Positions 10,126 to 19,408 of a DNA stretch of 64,000 nt are shown one piece after another; position 1 is the first letter of the stretch; each line of letters begins with the position of its first letter. The DNA lies in assembly GCF_011065895.1 (NCBI RefSeq), contig NZ_JAALCR010000001.1, positions 248,001 to 312,000 on the forward strand. The letters are read 5' to 3'. The stretch is from Paludisphaera rhizosphaerae. Its GTDB lineage: Bacteria; Planctomycetota; Planctomycetia; Isosphaerales; Isosphaeraceae. Made by a program: the position numbers and the translations under genes. Below the pieces are notes generated by a model. The model was not told the origin of the DNA. It made no database searches and saw nothing but the letters and a program-made list of their open reading frames with translations.

Positions 10126-11985
10126 ATGAGAATGCTTCAACCGTCGATGGAGTTCTTGACGCGACTGAGCCGGCGTTGGGTTCCAGCCTGCCTCGTCGCG
10201 GTCGCCTTCGTCGGAACATCGCATGCGGAAGATGTTCTGAAGACTCTTCGCCCGGGACACCCCCGATTGATCTTGCTCGACGCCGACGTCGCCAAGCTCC
10301 GCGAGTCCGTCGAAAAGGAGCCTGTCACGCGCGAGCTGCACAAGGAGCTCAAGAAACAGGCCGACAAGATGCTGGGTGAGCCTCCGGCGGTCCACCGACT
10401 GATCGGTCCTCGACTGCTGGACCAGAGTCGGCTGGTGCTGCGTCGGGTGACGGTGCTCGCGGCTCTTCACCGGATCGACGGCGATCGCAAGTACGCCGAT
10501 CGGGCGATCCTGGAGATGAAAACGGCGGCTGGATTCCCCGACTGGAATCCCTCGCACTTCCTCGATACGGCCGAGATGAGCAACGCCCTCGGCCTGGGCT
10601 ACGACTGGCTCTACTCGGTGATGACGCCCGACGATCGCCGAGTGGTGCGCGAGGCGATCGTCGAGAAGGGGCTGAAGCCCGGGCTCAAGATCTACGAATC
10701 GAAGGGTTGGTGGTCCAAGTCGCCGAACAACTGGAACCAGGTCTGCAACGGCGGGCTGACCGTTGGGGCGCTCGCGATCGCCGACGAAGTCCCGGAAGCG
10801 GCCCGCCAGGTGGTGGACGCCGCCCGCAAGTCGATCCCGATCGCGATGAAGTCTTACGCCCCTGACGGCGGCTGGGAGGAAGGGCCGGGATACTGGAGCT
10901 ACGCGACGGCTTACAACACCTACTACCTCGACGCGCTCCAGACGGCGCTCGGGACGGACTTCGGCCTGGGAGATTCGCCGGGGTTCGCGGAAGCGGGTGA
11001 GTTTCGGATGCACACGATTGGACCGATCGGCCGGACGTTCAACTTCGCCGACGCCGGGGATCGATCAGGGCCGGCCGCCGAGATGCTGTGGCTCTCGGGC
11101 CGATTCAACCGCCCGTCCTACGCCGCCCACGAACTCGCGCTGACGGCTCCCGCTCGACGCGGCGTCTTCCACCTGATCTGGGGTTTGAGAGCGTCCCCCG
11201 GTTCGACCTTCAGCGGAGAGGCGCTGGACGCCGCCTTCCGACGGATCAACGTCGCCTGTTTCCGAAGCGCCTGGGGAGATCCGAACGCTCTCTACGTGGG
11301 GTTCAAAGGAGGCGACAACAAGGCGGGCCACAGCCATCTGGACCTGGGGAGCTTCGTCCTCGACGCTCAGGGCGAGCGCTGGGCCGTCGACCTTGGCTCG
11401 GACGATTACAACCTTCCGGGCTACTTCGGCAAAAACCGCTGGGACTACTACCGGCTGCGCACTGAGTCGCACAACACGTTGTTGATCGACGACGCGAACC
11501 AGGACCCCAAAGCGGAGGCGCCTCTGGTTAGGTTCCTCTCCACGCCTGAACGTGGCCACGCCGTGGCCGATCTCACAGCCGCATACGCGCCGACCGTATC
11601 GAAAGCCTGGCGCGGCGTTGCAAGGCTGGGGTCGGAAGGCGTGCTGATCCAGGACGAGATCGAGGCCGCCCGCCCCGTCAAACTCAAGTGGAACTTCCAC
11701 ACGGACGCGTCGAAGATCCAGACCGAGGGGGGCCAGGCAACCCTCTCGAAGGGGGATCGCAAACTGACTCTTCGGGTCGTCGAACCCGCCGGCGCGACGT
11801 TCGCCGTCGAGCCCTGCGATCCGCCGAAGCCTCAGAAACAACAGCCCAACGTCCATAACGTCTGCCTCACGTTCAAGGACGTGACGAAGACGCGGATCGT
11901 CGTCGTCGCTGAACTCCCCCACAACGGCGTGGGCCAGCCTAGCGTGGAGCCGTTGAAGTCGTGGGCGGATGCGTCCCGCAAGTAA
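10126..11985 (+). CDS. Secreted heparinase II/III-like polysaccharide lyase
   Basis: 619 residues. GGAGAGG precedes the ATG, and a signal peptide follows (WVPACLVAVAFVGTSHAED). The N-terminal half is helical and looks like the alpha/alpha toroid of alginate and heparin lyases (DWNPSHFLDTAEMSNALGLGYDWLY, PDGGWEEGPGYWSY). The C-terminal half fits the Hepar_II_III domain, with GHSHLDLGSFVLD at about residues 398-410 and many beta strands. These enzymes cleave uronic-acid polysaccharides by beta-elimination. The substrate cannot be read. It converges on a glycosyltransferase gene over a shared hairpin. Confidence 0.85.
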   Translation: MRMLQPSMEFLTRLSRRWVPACLVAVAFVGTSHAEDVLKTLRPGHPRLILLDADVAKLRESVEKEPVTRELHKELKKQADKMLGEPPAVHRLIGPRLLDQSRLVLRRVTVLAALHRIDGDRKYADRAILEMKTAAGFPDWNPSHFLDTAEMSNALGLGYDWLYSVMTPDDRRVVREAIVEKGLKPGLKIYESKGWWSKSPNNWNQVCNGGLTVGALAIADEVPEAARQVVDAARKSIPIAMKSYAPDGGWEEGPGYWSYATAYNTYYLDALQTALGTDFGLGDSPGFAEAGEFRMHTIGPIGRTFNFADAGDRSGPAAEMLWLSGRFNRPSYAAHELALTAPARRGVFHLIWGLRASPGSTFSGEALDAAFRRINVACFRSAWGDPNALYVGFKGGDNKAGHSHLDLGSFVLDAQGERWAVDLGSDDYNLPGYFGKNRWDYYRLRTESHNTLLIDDANQDPKAEAPLVRFLSTPERGHAVADLTAAYAPTVSKAWRGVARLGSEGVLIQDEIEAARPVKLKWNFHTDASKIQTEGGQATLSKGDRKLTLRVVEPAGATFAVEPCDPPKPQKQQPNVHNVCLTFKDVTKTRIVVVAELPHNGVGQPSVEPLKSWADASRK

Positions 11986-12032
11986 TGGACGGACCCGAGA
12001 TTCGTGTCGAGGAGACGGCCCTGCGGCCGAAC

Positions 12033-12066
12033 GTTGACCCCGCCGGTCTCTCGCTGGCGGGTCAAC
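12033..12066. terminator. Hairpin between convergent genes
   Basis: GTTGACCCCGCC (12033-12044) pairs with GGCGGGTCAAC (12056-12066), an 11-bp stem with one bulged C and an 11-nt loop. It lies between the lyase stop and the glycosyltransferase stop, and its right arm covers that second stop codon. There is no T-tract, so a bidirectional terminator or 3'-end protecting structure is inference. Confidence 0.5.
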
Positions 12067-13063
12067 TCCCCAACGCGATTTCGTTCTGCACCGGGCTTTC
12101 CTTCACGCCCGCGATCCTGGGGGGAGTCGGCCCGGAACGCCCCGCATCCCCTCGACTGTCGACCAACCTCGGCGAAACGGAGGTGGTCCGTGCGCTCCAC
12201 AGATCGAGGAGCTTCGTCCCCGCACGCAGGGTTCTCGCCCGAAGCGCGCAAACCACGAGGTAGCTCGCGAATCGGATGTCCACGGGGATGCGCCAGGCCA
12301 CCTTTCCCACCAGCGCCATCAGCGGATGCTGCTTCCATTGCGGGTGCGAGACGACGGAGAACGGCATCCAACCGAGTTGCCGCACCTTCCATCCCGCCGT
12401 CTCGACGGCCTTGGAGATCATGACCTCCGCACACACGGCGTCGAAATACTCGACCGGCCAGTCCAGGAAGCCATCGATTTTCGTCAGCACCTCGCGCCTC
12501 GTTCCGAGGATCAGCGACTGCAGGTGCGCGCCATCCTCCCCTGGGTCGACGCCAAGGCTCTGCGCCAGTTGGAAGAAGCGCGTTTTTCGCGTGGCTCCGC
12601 TGTCGACGGGGCGTCCAAGCAGAAATCGACAGATCGGCATGGTCTCCAATCGTCCTGCCTTCCAGCTGATCGGAGGGGTCATCGATTCCCCGACAAGGCC
12701 CACGCCCGTCTCGGACGCCGCGTCGAGGTAAGCCTTCATCCAGTCGTCCTTCAGGATGATGCACTCCTCCTGAAGGAAGAGGTAGAACGAGAACGGCTCT
12801 CCCTGGCGCCAGCCGTATTCCCAGGCGCCGATGTTGTAGCCGGTGTTGGGACGATGGAAGACCTCGACGTCGCTGTGCCGAGGCGGCAACTCCAACCGTT
12901 TATCGACCGCTTGATTTACAACGACGCGCGTCCGAAACGGAACGCCGGCGGGTATCTCTTTGGTCTGGTCCAGCAGCGCCAGGAGCTGGTCAGTGGGCCA
13001 GGCGTTGTAGTGAGAGACCACCAGGCAGGTTTCGAGGCCCCCCGACATGTCAGTCTTCGACAT
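12062..13063 (-). CDS. Putative glycosyltransferase
   Basis: 333 residues from ATG at 13063, which has GGGGAGGA six bases upstream; the frame is open to 13129 but lacks a site there. The N-terminus ETCLVVSHYNAWPTDQLLALLDQ and the central HRPNTGYNIGAWEYGWRQGEPFSFYLFLQEECIILKDDW block look like a GT-A fold acting on a nucleotide sugar, with the ECIILKDDW segment in place of a classic DxD. No membrane segment is seen. Family assignment is tentative. It stands alone, convergent with the lyase gene. Confidence 0.6.
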   Translation of the reverse strand: MSKTDMSGGLETCLVVSHYNAWPTDQLLALLDQTKEIPAGVPFRTRVVVNQAVDKRLELPPRHSDVEVFHRPNTGYNIGAWEYGWRQGEPFSFYLFLQEECIILKDDWMKAYLDAASETGVGLVGESMTPPISWKAGRLETMPICRFLLGRPVDSGATRKTRFFQLAQSLGVDPGEDGAHLQSLILGTRREVLTKIDGFLDWPVEYFDAVCAEVMISKAVETAGWKVRQLGWMPFSVVSHPQWKQHPLMALVGKVAWRIPVDIRFASYLVVCALRARTLRAGTKLLDLWSARTTSVSPRLVDSRGDAGRSGPTPPRIAGVKESPVQNEIALGS

Positions 13064-13368
13064 CCCATTCCTCCCCTCACAATTCGCGTTGCGATGAACG
13101 AGAGGTTCCCGGCTCGACGGCAGAGGCATGCCCGAGGTCGAGTCTCACGAGGACGAAATCTAGCCGGGAACGGTTGGCGAGGGACTGATGTCGAAAAGAT
13201 GCTTCTTTGGAGCGTTGATATGGCCCGACGTCGATGCGGCCGACTCCTAAAGCGCTGCGAAAAGTATACTGGGGCGCGCTTGTCGACGATTTAACGCAAC
13301 GTCCCGTTATTTGGTCGCGCAGGATGTCACGAGGGCGGTCCGGCCGTCGGGCGGGCGTTCGGATTCAG
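13064..13368. other. Intergenic region with a long-spaced inverted repeat
   Basis: No convincing gene. A perfect 10-bp inverted repeat, GTTCCCGGCT at 13105-13114 and AGCCGGGAAC at 13162-13171, frames a 47-base spacer just upstream of the glycosyltransferase gene; it may be a leader structure. The stretch at 13259-13315 is less GC-rich than the surroundings. Confidence 0.4.
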
Positions 13369-15555
13369 TCACTTCTGCTTTGGGGAGGACGCCTCGACAG
13401 GAACGAAGCTGATGAGGGCCGGCTCGACGCCGGGGAATTTCAGACGAAAGCTGGAGACGTCTCCGAGACGAGCCCCGGATCGTTCGTCGATCACGTCGCG
13501 CGCGGGAGCGCGGAGGTCGACCTGCACGTCGATTGGCTCAAGCCGCAGACCGTCGACTCCTCCACCTCCCTGGGAAGTCGATGTGACGGGGGCGTTTTGC
13601 AGAATGAAGACGAAAGTGCGGCCCTCCTTCGACCAGACCACGGTCTCGCAGTCCCGGGGGCGTTTGCCCTGAGAGGTGACCACCACGCGCGGCGGTCCGC
13701 CTTCGGGGAGAATCTCCGAGACGAACTTCCGCCGGTGGGCGTCGGTCGCGGTCCCCTCCTGGCGATACTGGAGGTATCGCTGCGGGGACAGATTCAGATA
13801 CACCGCTGCGCCGCGGCCGACCTTGCGAACGTGGTGCGTTTCACCGAGTCGCGTCTCCGCCACGGCGAATCCGTCTTCGAGCCGGCAGGAGTTCGTGGCG
13901 AAGAGCTTGCTGTAGCGGTCGTAGCTGAAGCCGGCGTCCTGGTCGGTCTCAACCCAGAGCTTGCCGCTGAAGAAATCGGCCTTCGACAAATCGCCGTCAT
14001 GTCGAACGCCGAAGAGGTCGTCAAGCGCTCCCCGAGTTCTCCCCTTGCCGTGCTGGTCGAAGAGCCCGCAGGCGAAATCGGCCACGACGAGGCCGCCGCG
14101 TTCGCAGAATTCGGCGATCCGACGCGCCTCGGCGTCGGAGAGGGCGTAGCAGGCCGGCAGGATCAACGTCCGATACTCGTCGGGAACGCCTTCGCGGATG
14201 ACGCGGTCGTAGGCCAGGAAGTCGTACTGCAGGCCGGAGTCGGCCAGCAGATACTCCCACGCCTTGCGGACGTTGTGGGAGGTTCCCAGCCGGTGATCGT
14301 TGTTGCGGTTCACCCAGGTGGCGCCGTGAGGTTCGGCGTCGAGGCACCAGGAGACCTGGATCGAGGGATGCGAGTAGTAGATCGCGACCCCGTCGTGCAA
14401 GCGTTTCGCGCCAGCGAGCTTCGGCCCCTGGACGTCGGAGATCTCCTTCAAGGTCGCGCGGAAGCCGTCGAGCCAGGGGCGAGGCGTGACGCCGTCGAAC
14501 CAGCCGTCTACCCAGCCGATCATCCCCCGGGACCCGTGCGCGAAGTAGTACCAGGCCTGCCAGACGTCGTTGGCGACGCCTCGTTTGTCGTCGTGGAAGT
14601 GCGTCGTCACCATCGGCAGCGACTTCGACGGGCTTAGTGAGCGAACGACCTCGAAGGCCGAGCCGATGTCGTAGGCCTCGATGAACTGCACCTTTCTGGC
14701 TAACTTCGCATAGTCGTACCCGCCCCAGGCGTTCGGGGCCTGGCCGCCGACGAAGCCGCAGGGGGTCGTCGGGTCGAGACTGTTCGAAAACTCCACCATT
14801 TCGCCGATCAGATTCGCCCAGACCGAGTCGTTGTACGAAAGGCGGTCCAGCAAGGGGGAAAAGTCCATCCGGCCAAGGGGACGGTCGAGCTGCTTGCGAG
14901 TGTCGTCGGGCGTCACGAAGGCGGCTCGCGGTGCCTCAACCTCGTAATAGGCGTCCAACCATTGCTGGTAATCGGCGTCGTCCTCGTTCAATCGCCATGG
15001 GAGTGGGACGATGAACGTCCCCCAGGAGATCTCGTCGTCGAGAGCGTAAGCAAGCCGCATCGGGCTCTTGCCGACCCGGGCGACGCTCTCGCGGATGCGT
15101 TCGCGGAGCCTGGCTCGGAGAGCGTCGTCGATCGGGCGGGGACCGTCCGCGCCTTGACGCACGGCGCGGCCGTCGCGCTGGATCGATTGGAGTACGTTCC
15201 GAGAGGGCGGGTTGAGGTAGAGATCCCCCTTCCCCGCAGTGTGGTCGTTGTAGAACCGAAGCCCCCAACGCTCCAGCCAGTCGAGGGGGCCGTCGCCGTG
15301 ATCGGTGAACCCGCCGCGAATGCCGAAGTCGCGGCAGAAGCGTCCTCCCTCGTCACCCGTCCCGATGCTCCAGCGATACCTCCAGGGCATGTAGACCCAA
15401 CTGTTCCAACGTCCGAGGGAGAGTTCCTGGTCCTGCCGCACAGGGCGGAATTCGGGAGCCGACCGGATGTAGCTCTCGTACGAGTCTCGGGCCTCCGGCG
15501 GGGGCTGGAGCGCCAAGGTCACGAGAAGGGCGACCGCGGGAAGCAAGCTCGTCAT
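13369..15555 (-). CDS. Secreted glycoside hydrolase-like protein with beta-galactosidase trimerisation domain
   Basis: 728 residues from ATG at 15555, chosen because MTSLLPAVALLVTLALQPPPEA is a signal peptide; the open frame to 15630 has no support. The N-terminal half looks like a TIM barrel (MRLAYALDDEISWGTF, CGFVGGQAPNAWGGYDYAKL). The segment YRTLILPACYALSDAEARRIAEFCERGG fits the GH42-type glutamine-amidotransferase-like trimerisation domain, and a beta-sandwich follows. DDEISWG may supply an acid/base Glu, but the catalytic pair is not certain. The gene diverges from an alpha/beta-hydrolase gene. Confidence 0.7.
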   Translation of the reverse strand: MTSLLPAVALLVTLALQPPPEARDSYESYIRSAPEFRPVRQDQELSLGRWNSWVYMPWRYRWSIGTGDEGGRFCRDFGIRGGFTDHGDGPLDWLERWGLRFYNDHTAGKGDLYLNPPSRNVLQSIQRDGRAVRQGADGPRPIDDALRARLRERIRESVARVGKSPMRLAYALDDEISWGTFIVPLPWRLNEDDADYQQWLDAYYEVEAPRAAFVTPDDTRKQLDRPLGRMDFSPLLDRLSYNDSVWANLIGEMVEFSNSLDPTTPCGFVGGQAPNAWGGYDYAKLARKVQFIEAYDIGSAFEVVRSLSPSKSLPMVTTHFHDDKRGVANDVWQAWYYFAHGSRGMIGWVDGWFDGVTPRPWLDGFRATLKEISDVQGPKLAGAKRLHDGVAIYYSHPSIQVSWCLDAEPHGATWVNRNNDHRLGTSHNVRKAWEYLLADSGLQYDFLAYDRVIREGVPDEYRTLILPACYALSDAEARRIAEFCERGGLVVADFACGLFDQHGKGRTRGALDDLFGVRHDGDLSKADFFSGKLWVETDQDAGFSYDRYSKLFATNSCRLEDGFAVAETRLGETHHVRKVGRGAAVYLNLSPQRYLQYRQEGTATDAHRRKFVSEILPEGGPPRVVVTSQGKRPRDCETVVWSKEGRTFVFILQNAPVTSTSQGGGGVDGLRLEPIDVQVDLRAPARDVIDERSGARLGDVSSFRLKFPGVEPALISFVPVEASSPKQK

Positions 15556-15860
15556 GGCGAGGACTCGGGGAGAGGATGAGTCGAACGGCTTCGACGCCGG
15601 CCCGGATTCTCTCCCCGCCTTGGGTCGCATTCAAGGAGCATCTCGCCGGCCCCGCAATCCTGGCGGGTTATGCGGAAGGCGTTCCGGGGAGGGGTCGAAG
15701 GAATCTCCAGGCCCACAGCGCTCGTGAGGTCCACGATCCGGAGGCCGAGCAGCTTCCGGGATCGATGGGGCGGGCCGTCGCGGCGGCGTCCTCGGCGGTT
15801 TATGATCCCGAAGAGGAATCCGTCGATCTCCGAAAGCCCGCGACATTCAGGAGCCTTGAA
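15556..15860. other. Divergent intergenic region
   Basis: About 305 bases between the start codons of the glycosidase-like gene (minus) and the alpha/beta-hydrolase gene (plus). Short open frames cross it on both strands, but none has a ribosome site or recognisable product. I see no strong promoter hexamers or repeats. Confidence 0.4.
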
Positions 15861-17816
15861 ATGGCCGTATGGTCGTGCCGCGTCGTTCTGTTCACCGTGC
15901 TGGCAGCCCTTGCCGCACCCGCCTCCGCCTGGCAGGCCGCCAAGAAGGAACAGCAGCCTTACCGCCCCACCCAGGCCGAACGCGCGGAGATCGAGGCGAA
16001 GATCGGCGACCTGACCCGCGCGATCGAGGCGGCTGCAGTCGCGAAGGATGAGGACGCGCTCGCGGACGTCGAGATCGCCCGCAAGGCCGCTGTCTGGACG
16101 CTCAAGTTCAACGAGTTCTTCGAGGCTCGCGACGTCGCGCGCACGTTGAAGGTGCTCGACAAGGGGTTGGCCCGGGCGAAGGATCTGGCCGAGGGCCGCA
16201 AGCCCTGGACCCAGGCGTCGGGCACGACCGTCCGAGGCTACCGCTCGAAGGTGGACGGGTCGATTCAGCCCTACGCGGTCGTCGTGCCGGCGAAGAGGCC
16301 GACCGGAAAGTCACGGCTTGACGTCGTGCTCCACGGCCGCAACGCGACGATCAGCGAGGTCCGCTTCTTCGACTCCCAGGACGGCAAAGCCGCCCCGAAC
16401 GATCAGGAAGGGATCATTCTGCACGTCTACGGTCGAGGCAACAACGCCTACCGCTGGGCCGGCGAATCGGACGTCTTTGAAGCCATGGACGCCGTCCGCC
16501 GCAATTACTCGATCGACGAGGACAAGATCGTGCTGAGGGGCTTCTCGATGGGAGGGGCCGGGGCCTGGCACCTGGCGCTCCACCACCCCAGCCGTTGGTC
16601 GTCGGCCGAGGCTGGCGCCGGATTCACGGAGACGATCCGTTACGCCAAGCTCGTCGATCCCTCGGAGACGACTCGCAAGCTGTTGCGGATCTATGACCCC
16701 GTCGACTACGCCCGGAACGCCTTCGACGTTCCAATCGCCGGCTACGGCGGTGAGAACGACCCCCAGGCGCAGGGGTCGCTGAACATCCTGGAAGCCCTGC
16801 AGAGCCAGGGCGTGCCAATGAAGACCGAGGGCCTGGTCACCGTCGCGGAAGGGCCCGATTTTCGCCGGATCGTCGGCAAGGGGATGGGCCACGCCGTCGA
16901 CAAGGAGAGCGCCCGGCTCCTGAAGGCGTTCCACGACGACCGCATCCCGCGCGGGGCTGTCAAACCGGCGAATCGAATCCGGTTCATCACCTACACACTG
17001 AAATTCCCCCGCGTCGACTGGCTGACGATCCACCGCCTCGGCGAGCACTACGCCCCCGCCACCCTCGACGCCGATCTGAAGGACGGCGTCGCGACCGTCC
17101 GGACCGCGAACGTCGCCGCGCTGGCCGTGGATCGTAAGGTCGCCGATCGGCTCAGCCTCGACGGCCGCGATTTCTCGTTGGCGGGAGTCTCGGACCAGGC
17201 TCTGTTCCGCAAAGCGCCAGGAGGCTGGAAAGCGCTCGACCAGGCCGAGGCGAAGGTGGTTCTTGCGAACTCGGCCCGCGAAAAAGCGCCCGGCGTTCAG
17301 GGGCCGATCGACGACGCCTTCACGACGTCCTTCCTGTGCGTCCGAGGAACCGGCAAGCCCGCCGATCCCCGCGTCCAGACCTGGGCCGACGCCCGCTTGA
17401 AGACCTTCGCCGATGAGTGGGAACGCTGGATGCGCGGGACTCTCACGATCAAGGACGACGTCGCCCTGACCGAGGAAGACGTCAAGAACAACAACCTCAT
17501 TCTGTTCGGAGACCCAGGCTCGAACTCCTGGATCAAGAAACTGGCGCCCGACCTTGGCCTGTCCTGGACGCCGACAGAGTTGAAGCTCCGAGGCAAGACG
17601 TATCCCGCCGCCGGCCACGCCCCAGCCCTGATCCAGGTCAACCCGAGGAACCCGCTTCGCTACGTGGTGGTCAACTCCGGGACGAGCTTCGGCGAGAAGG
17701 AGTACAAGGGAACGAACGCCCTGCTCTACCCGCACGCAGCGGACTACAGCGTCTATCGCGTCGGCTCTGGCGAGGAGCGCATCGTTGAAGGATTCTTCGA
17801 TGAGTCCTGGAAGTGA
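15861..17816 (+). CDS. Secreted alpha/beta-hydrolase (prolyl oligopeptidase-like esterase/peptidase)
   Basis: 651 residues. The start has AGGAG seven bases upstream and a signal peptide (MAVWSCRVVLFTVLAALAAPASAWQ). A helical region (about 35-115) is followed by an alpha/beta-hydrolase domain: RLDVVLHGR (oxyanion area), then VLRGFSMGGAGAWH, with S229 as likely nucleophile, and GMGHAV as a possible catalytic His. A C-terminal region (about 365-650) includes NNNLILFGDPGSNSWIKKL, as in planctomycete secreted hydrolases. Substrate unknown. The stop lies 24 bases from the convergent amidohydrolase gene. Confidence 0.8.
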   Translation: MAVWSCRVVLFTVLAALAAPASAWQAAKKEQQPYRPTQAERAEIEAKIGDLTRAIEAAAVAKDEDALADVEIARKAAVWTLKFNEFFEARDVARTLKVLDKGLARAKDLAEGRKPWTQASGTTVRGYRSKVDGSIQPYAVVVPAKRPTGKSRLDVVLHGRNATISEVRFFDSQDGKAAPNDQEGIILHVYGRGNNAYRWAGESDVFEAMDAVRRNYSIDEDKIVLRGFSMGGAGAWHLALHHPSRWSSAEAGAGFTETIRYAKLVDPSETTRKLLRIYDPVDYARNAFDVPIAGYGGENDPQAQGSLNILEALQSQGVPMKTEGLVTVAEGPDFRRIVGKGMGHAVDKESARLLKAFHDDRIPRGAVKPANRIRFITYTLKFPRVDWLTIHRLGEHYAPATLDADLKDGVATVRTANVAALAVDRKVADRLSLDGRDFSLAGVSDQALFRKAPGGWKALDQAEAKVVLANSAREKAPGVQGPIDDAFTTSFLCVRGTGKPADPRVQTWADARLKTFADEWERWMRGTLTIKDDVALTEEDVKNNNLILFGDPGSNSWIKKLAPDLGLSWTPTELKLRGKTYPAAGHAPALIQVNPRNPLRYVVVNSGTSFGEKEYKGTNALLYPHAADYSVYRVGSGEERIVEGFFDESWK

Positions 17817-17840
17817 GCCGATCGTTGGTCCAGGCGCGGA

Positions 17841-18614
17841 TCAGGGAGCCGGCAGGACGCGGCGTGCGTTGTCCTGCCGGATCGACCTGGCGTGCTCAGG
17901 CGGCAACGCGGACTCCCTGAACTTTAGCTCGGACGCCTCGGGGTAGAAAAACGGGGCGTGCGAGCCGTACAGGAGCCGGTCGGGCCCGATCTGGGCGACG
18001 AGGCGCTTGAGGCCTTCCATGCCTTCGAGCATCGCGATGTCGACCCAGACGTCCCCTGCCTCCAGCAGTTTGCGAAGCGGTTGACCGGTCAGGTTCTTGA
18101 GGCCGTTCAGCAGGACGATCCTGGGTCGGCTGGGACGAGCCAGCAGCGGGATCAGGGGGGCGGCGTCGGTCGTCGGGAGGTTCTTGAGCAACGGGTGCAA
18201 GTGCCGATCGTCGTCCATTTTCATGGCAATCTGGACGATCAGGCCCCGATGGCCGGCCTCGTCGAGCAATTCGGCGAAGGCCGGGTTATCAAGCCCATAG
18301 CCGTGGTAGTTGGGATGCAGCCGGACGCCGGGCATCCTGTGGACTTCCTGGCAGCGCCGAAGATCCTCACGCCAATCGGGGAGCGTCGGGTCGATCGCGC
18401 CGATCGGACGGAGGAGCCCGTCGCCGTGAGCCCGGCAAATCTCGGCCGTGCGTGCGTTGACGGCGGCGAAGTCGCGATGGAGCATCGCGTCGAAATTGCC
18501 GGCCCAGGCCTCGGTCACTCTGAGGCTCCGCAGCCGGGCGACGAGGGCCTCAGGCTGATCGCAGGGGAGGCGTCGAAAAGGCCACTGGGAGAGCGAGACG
18601 TTGACGTCGATCAT
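17841..18614 (-). CDS. Amidohydrolase-fold protein with lost metal ligands
   Basis: 257 residues, same TIM-barrel family as the gene immediately upstream, which it overlaps by 4 bp. The expected HxH after the first strand is replaced (MIDVNVSLSQWPF), the first-strand and mid-barrel histidines are missing (LIVQIAMKMDD, RIVLLNGLKN), and the terminal metal-activating Asp is His (LYGSHAPFF, compare SDAP in the neighbour). Only GVRLHPNYHGYG keeps family character. It may be a pseudoenzyme or use a different chemistry. The reading as amidohydrolase-derived is from the overall pattern and neighbour resemblance. Confidence 0.75.
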   Translation of the reverse strand: MIDVNVSLSQWPFRRLPCDQPEALVARLRSLRVTEAWAGNFDAMLHRDFAAVNARTAEICRAHGDGLLRPIGAIDPTLPDWREDLRRCQEVHRMPGVRLHPNYHGYGLDNPAFAELLDEAGHRGLIVQIAMKMDDDRHLHPLLKNLPTTDAAPLIPLLARPSRPRIVLLNGLKNLTGQPLRKLLEAGDVWVDIAMLEGMEGLKRLVAQIGPDRLLYGSHAPFFYPEASELKFRESALPPEHARSIRQDNARRVLPAP

Positions 18615-19393
18615 TTCTCGATGCCCTTGGCCCGGAGGATCGGCAGCAGCAGCCGGCGCAGGTTCTCGCCGAGGATGAGCTTGCGGTCGGCCTCGGTCAC
18701 GTCGGCGCCCATGACCTTACCAAGCTGAGACGCGAAGCTCCTCCCGGGGGCGTCGCTGCCGTAGAGAACCCGCTCAGCGCCCAGTTCGCGGACGGCCGTC
18801 TCGACCATCCCGGCCGTCGGGTCGCCGCCGCCGAGGTCGACGGCCACGTTCGGGTAGGGACGAACGGCGCGGACGCCGATCTCCCATTGGCCCCCGGTGT
18901 GGCCGCAGATGATGGTCGCGTCGGGGTGCCTCGCCGCCAGGGCGGCCAGGTCCATCGGCGTCGACTCGCCGGGAAGGTTTCCCTGAGCCTTGACCCAGGT
19001 GTGCTGGAAGATCACCGCCTTGAGCGCCTGAGCGCGACGGACCAACTCGTCGGCCGCCGCAGAATCGCAGCGCTCGGCGACCCACAATTTCAGGCCGACC
19101 ATCGGCCCGTCGCGGACGCAACGGTCGATCTCGCGGAGGCTGGCCTCCACGTGCTTCGGGCTCACGTAGACGAATCCGAAAGCGCGGTGATGCCAGTGGT
19201 CGAGGGCCCGGAGCACCTGGTCGTTCTGTCGCGTCAGGTCGGCCGGCGAGGGGTCGTACGACCAGGGATCGCCCATGAAGACGACCAGGCGGTCGATCCC
19301 CATCCGATCGGCGGCCACGATCAGCCGGGCCATCGACTCCTCGGGCGTCTTCTCGCCCGTGCCGGCGAGGTGCGTGTGAAGGTCCCAGATCAA
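18611..19393 (-). CDS. Amidohydrolase (Amidohydro_2-type metal-dependent hydrolase)
   Basis: 260 residues, no signal peptide, cytoplasmic. The binuclear-type metal site can be followed: DLHTH on strand 1, IFQHTW, IICGHTGGQ and LYGSDAPG. Such enzymes hydrolyse amides or esters or decarboxylate aromatic acids; the substrate is not readable. It starts 15 bases after the stop of the large cytochrome-tailed dehydrogenase gene and overlaps the degenerate paralogue downstream, so the three genes form a likely operon. Confidence 0.85.
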   Translation of the reverse strand: MIWDLHTHLAGTGEKTPEESMARLIVAADRMGIDRLVVFMGDPWSYDPSPADLTRQNDQVLRALDHWHHRAFGFVYVSPKHVEASLREIDRCVRDGPMVGLKLWVAERCDSAAADELVRRAQALKAVIFQHTWVKAQGNLPGESTPMDLAALAARHPDATIICGHTGGQWEIGVRAVRPYPNVAVDLGGGDPTAGMVETAVRELGAERVLYGSDAPGRSFASQLGKVMGADVTEADRKLILGENLRRLLLPILRAKGIEK

Positions 19394-19408
19394 GGCGACG
19401 CCCCCTAT

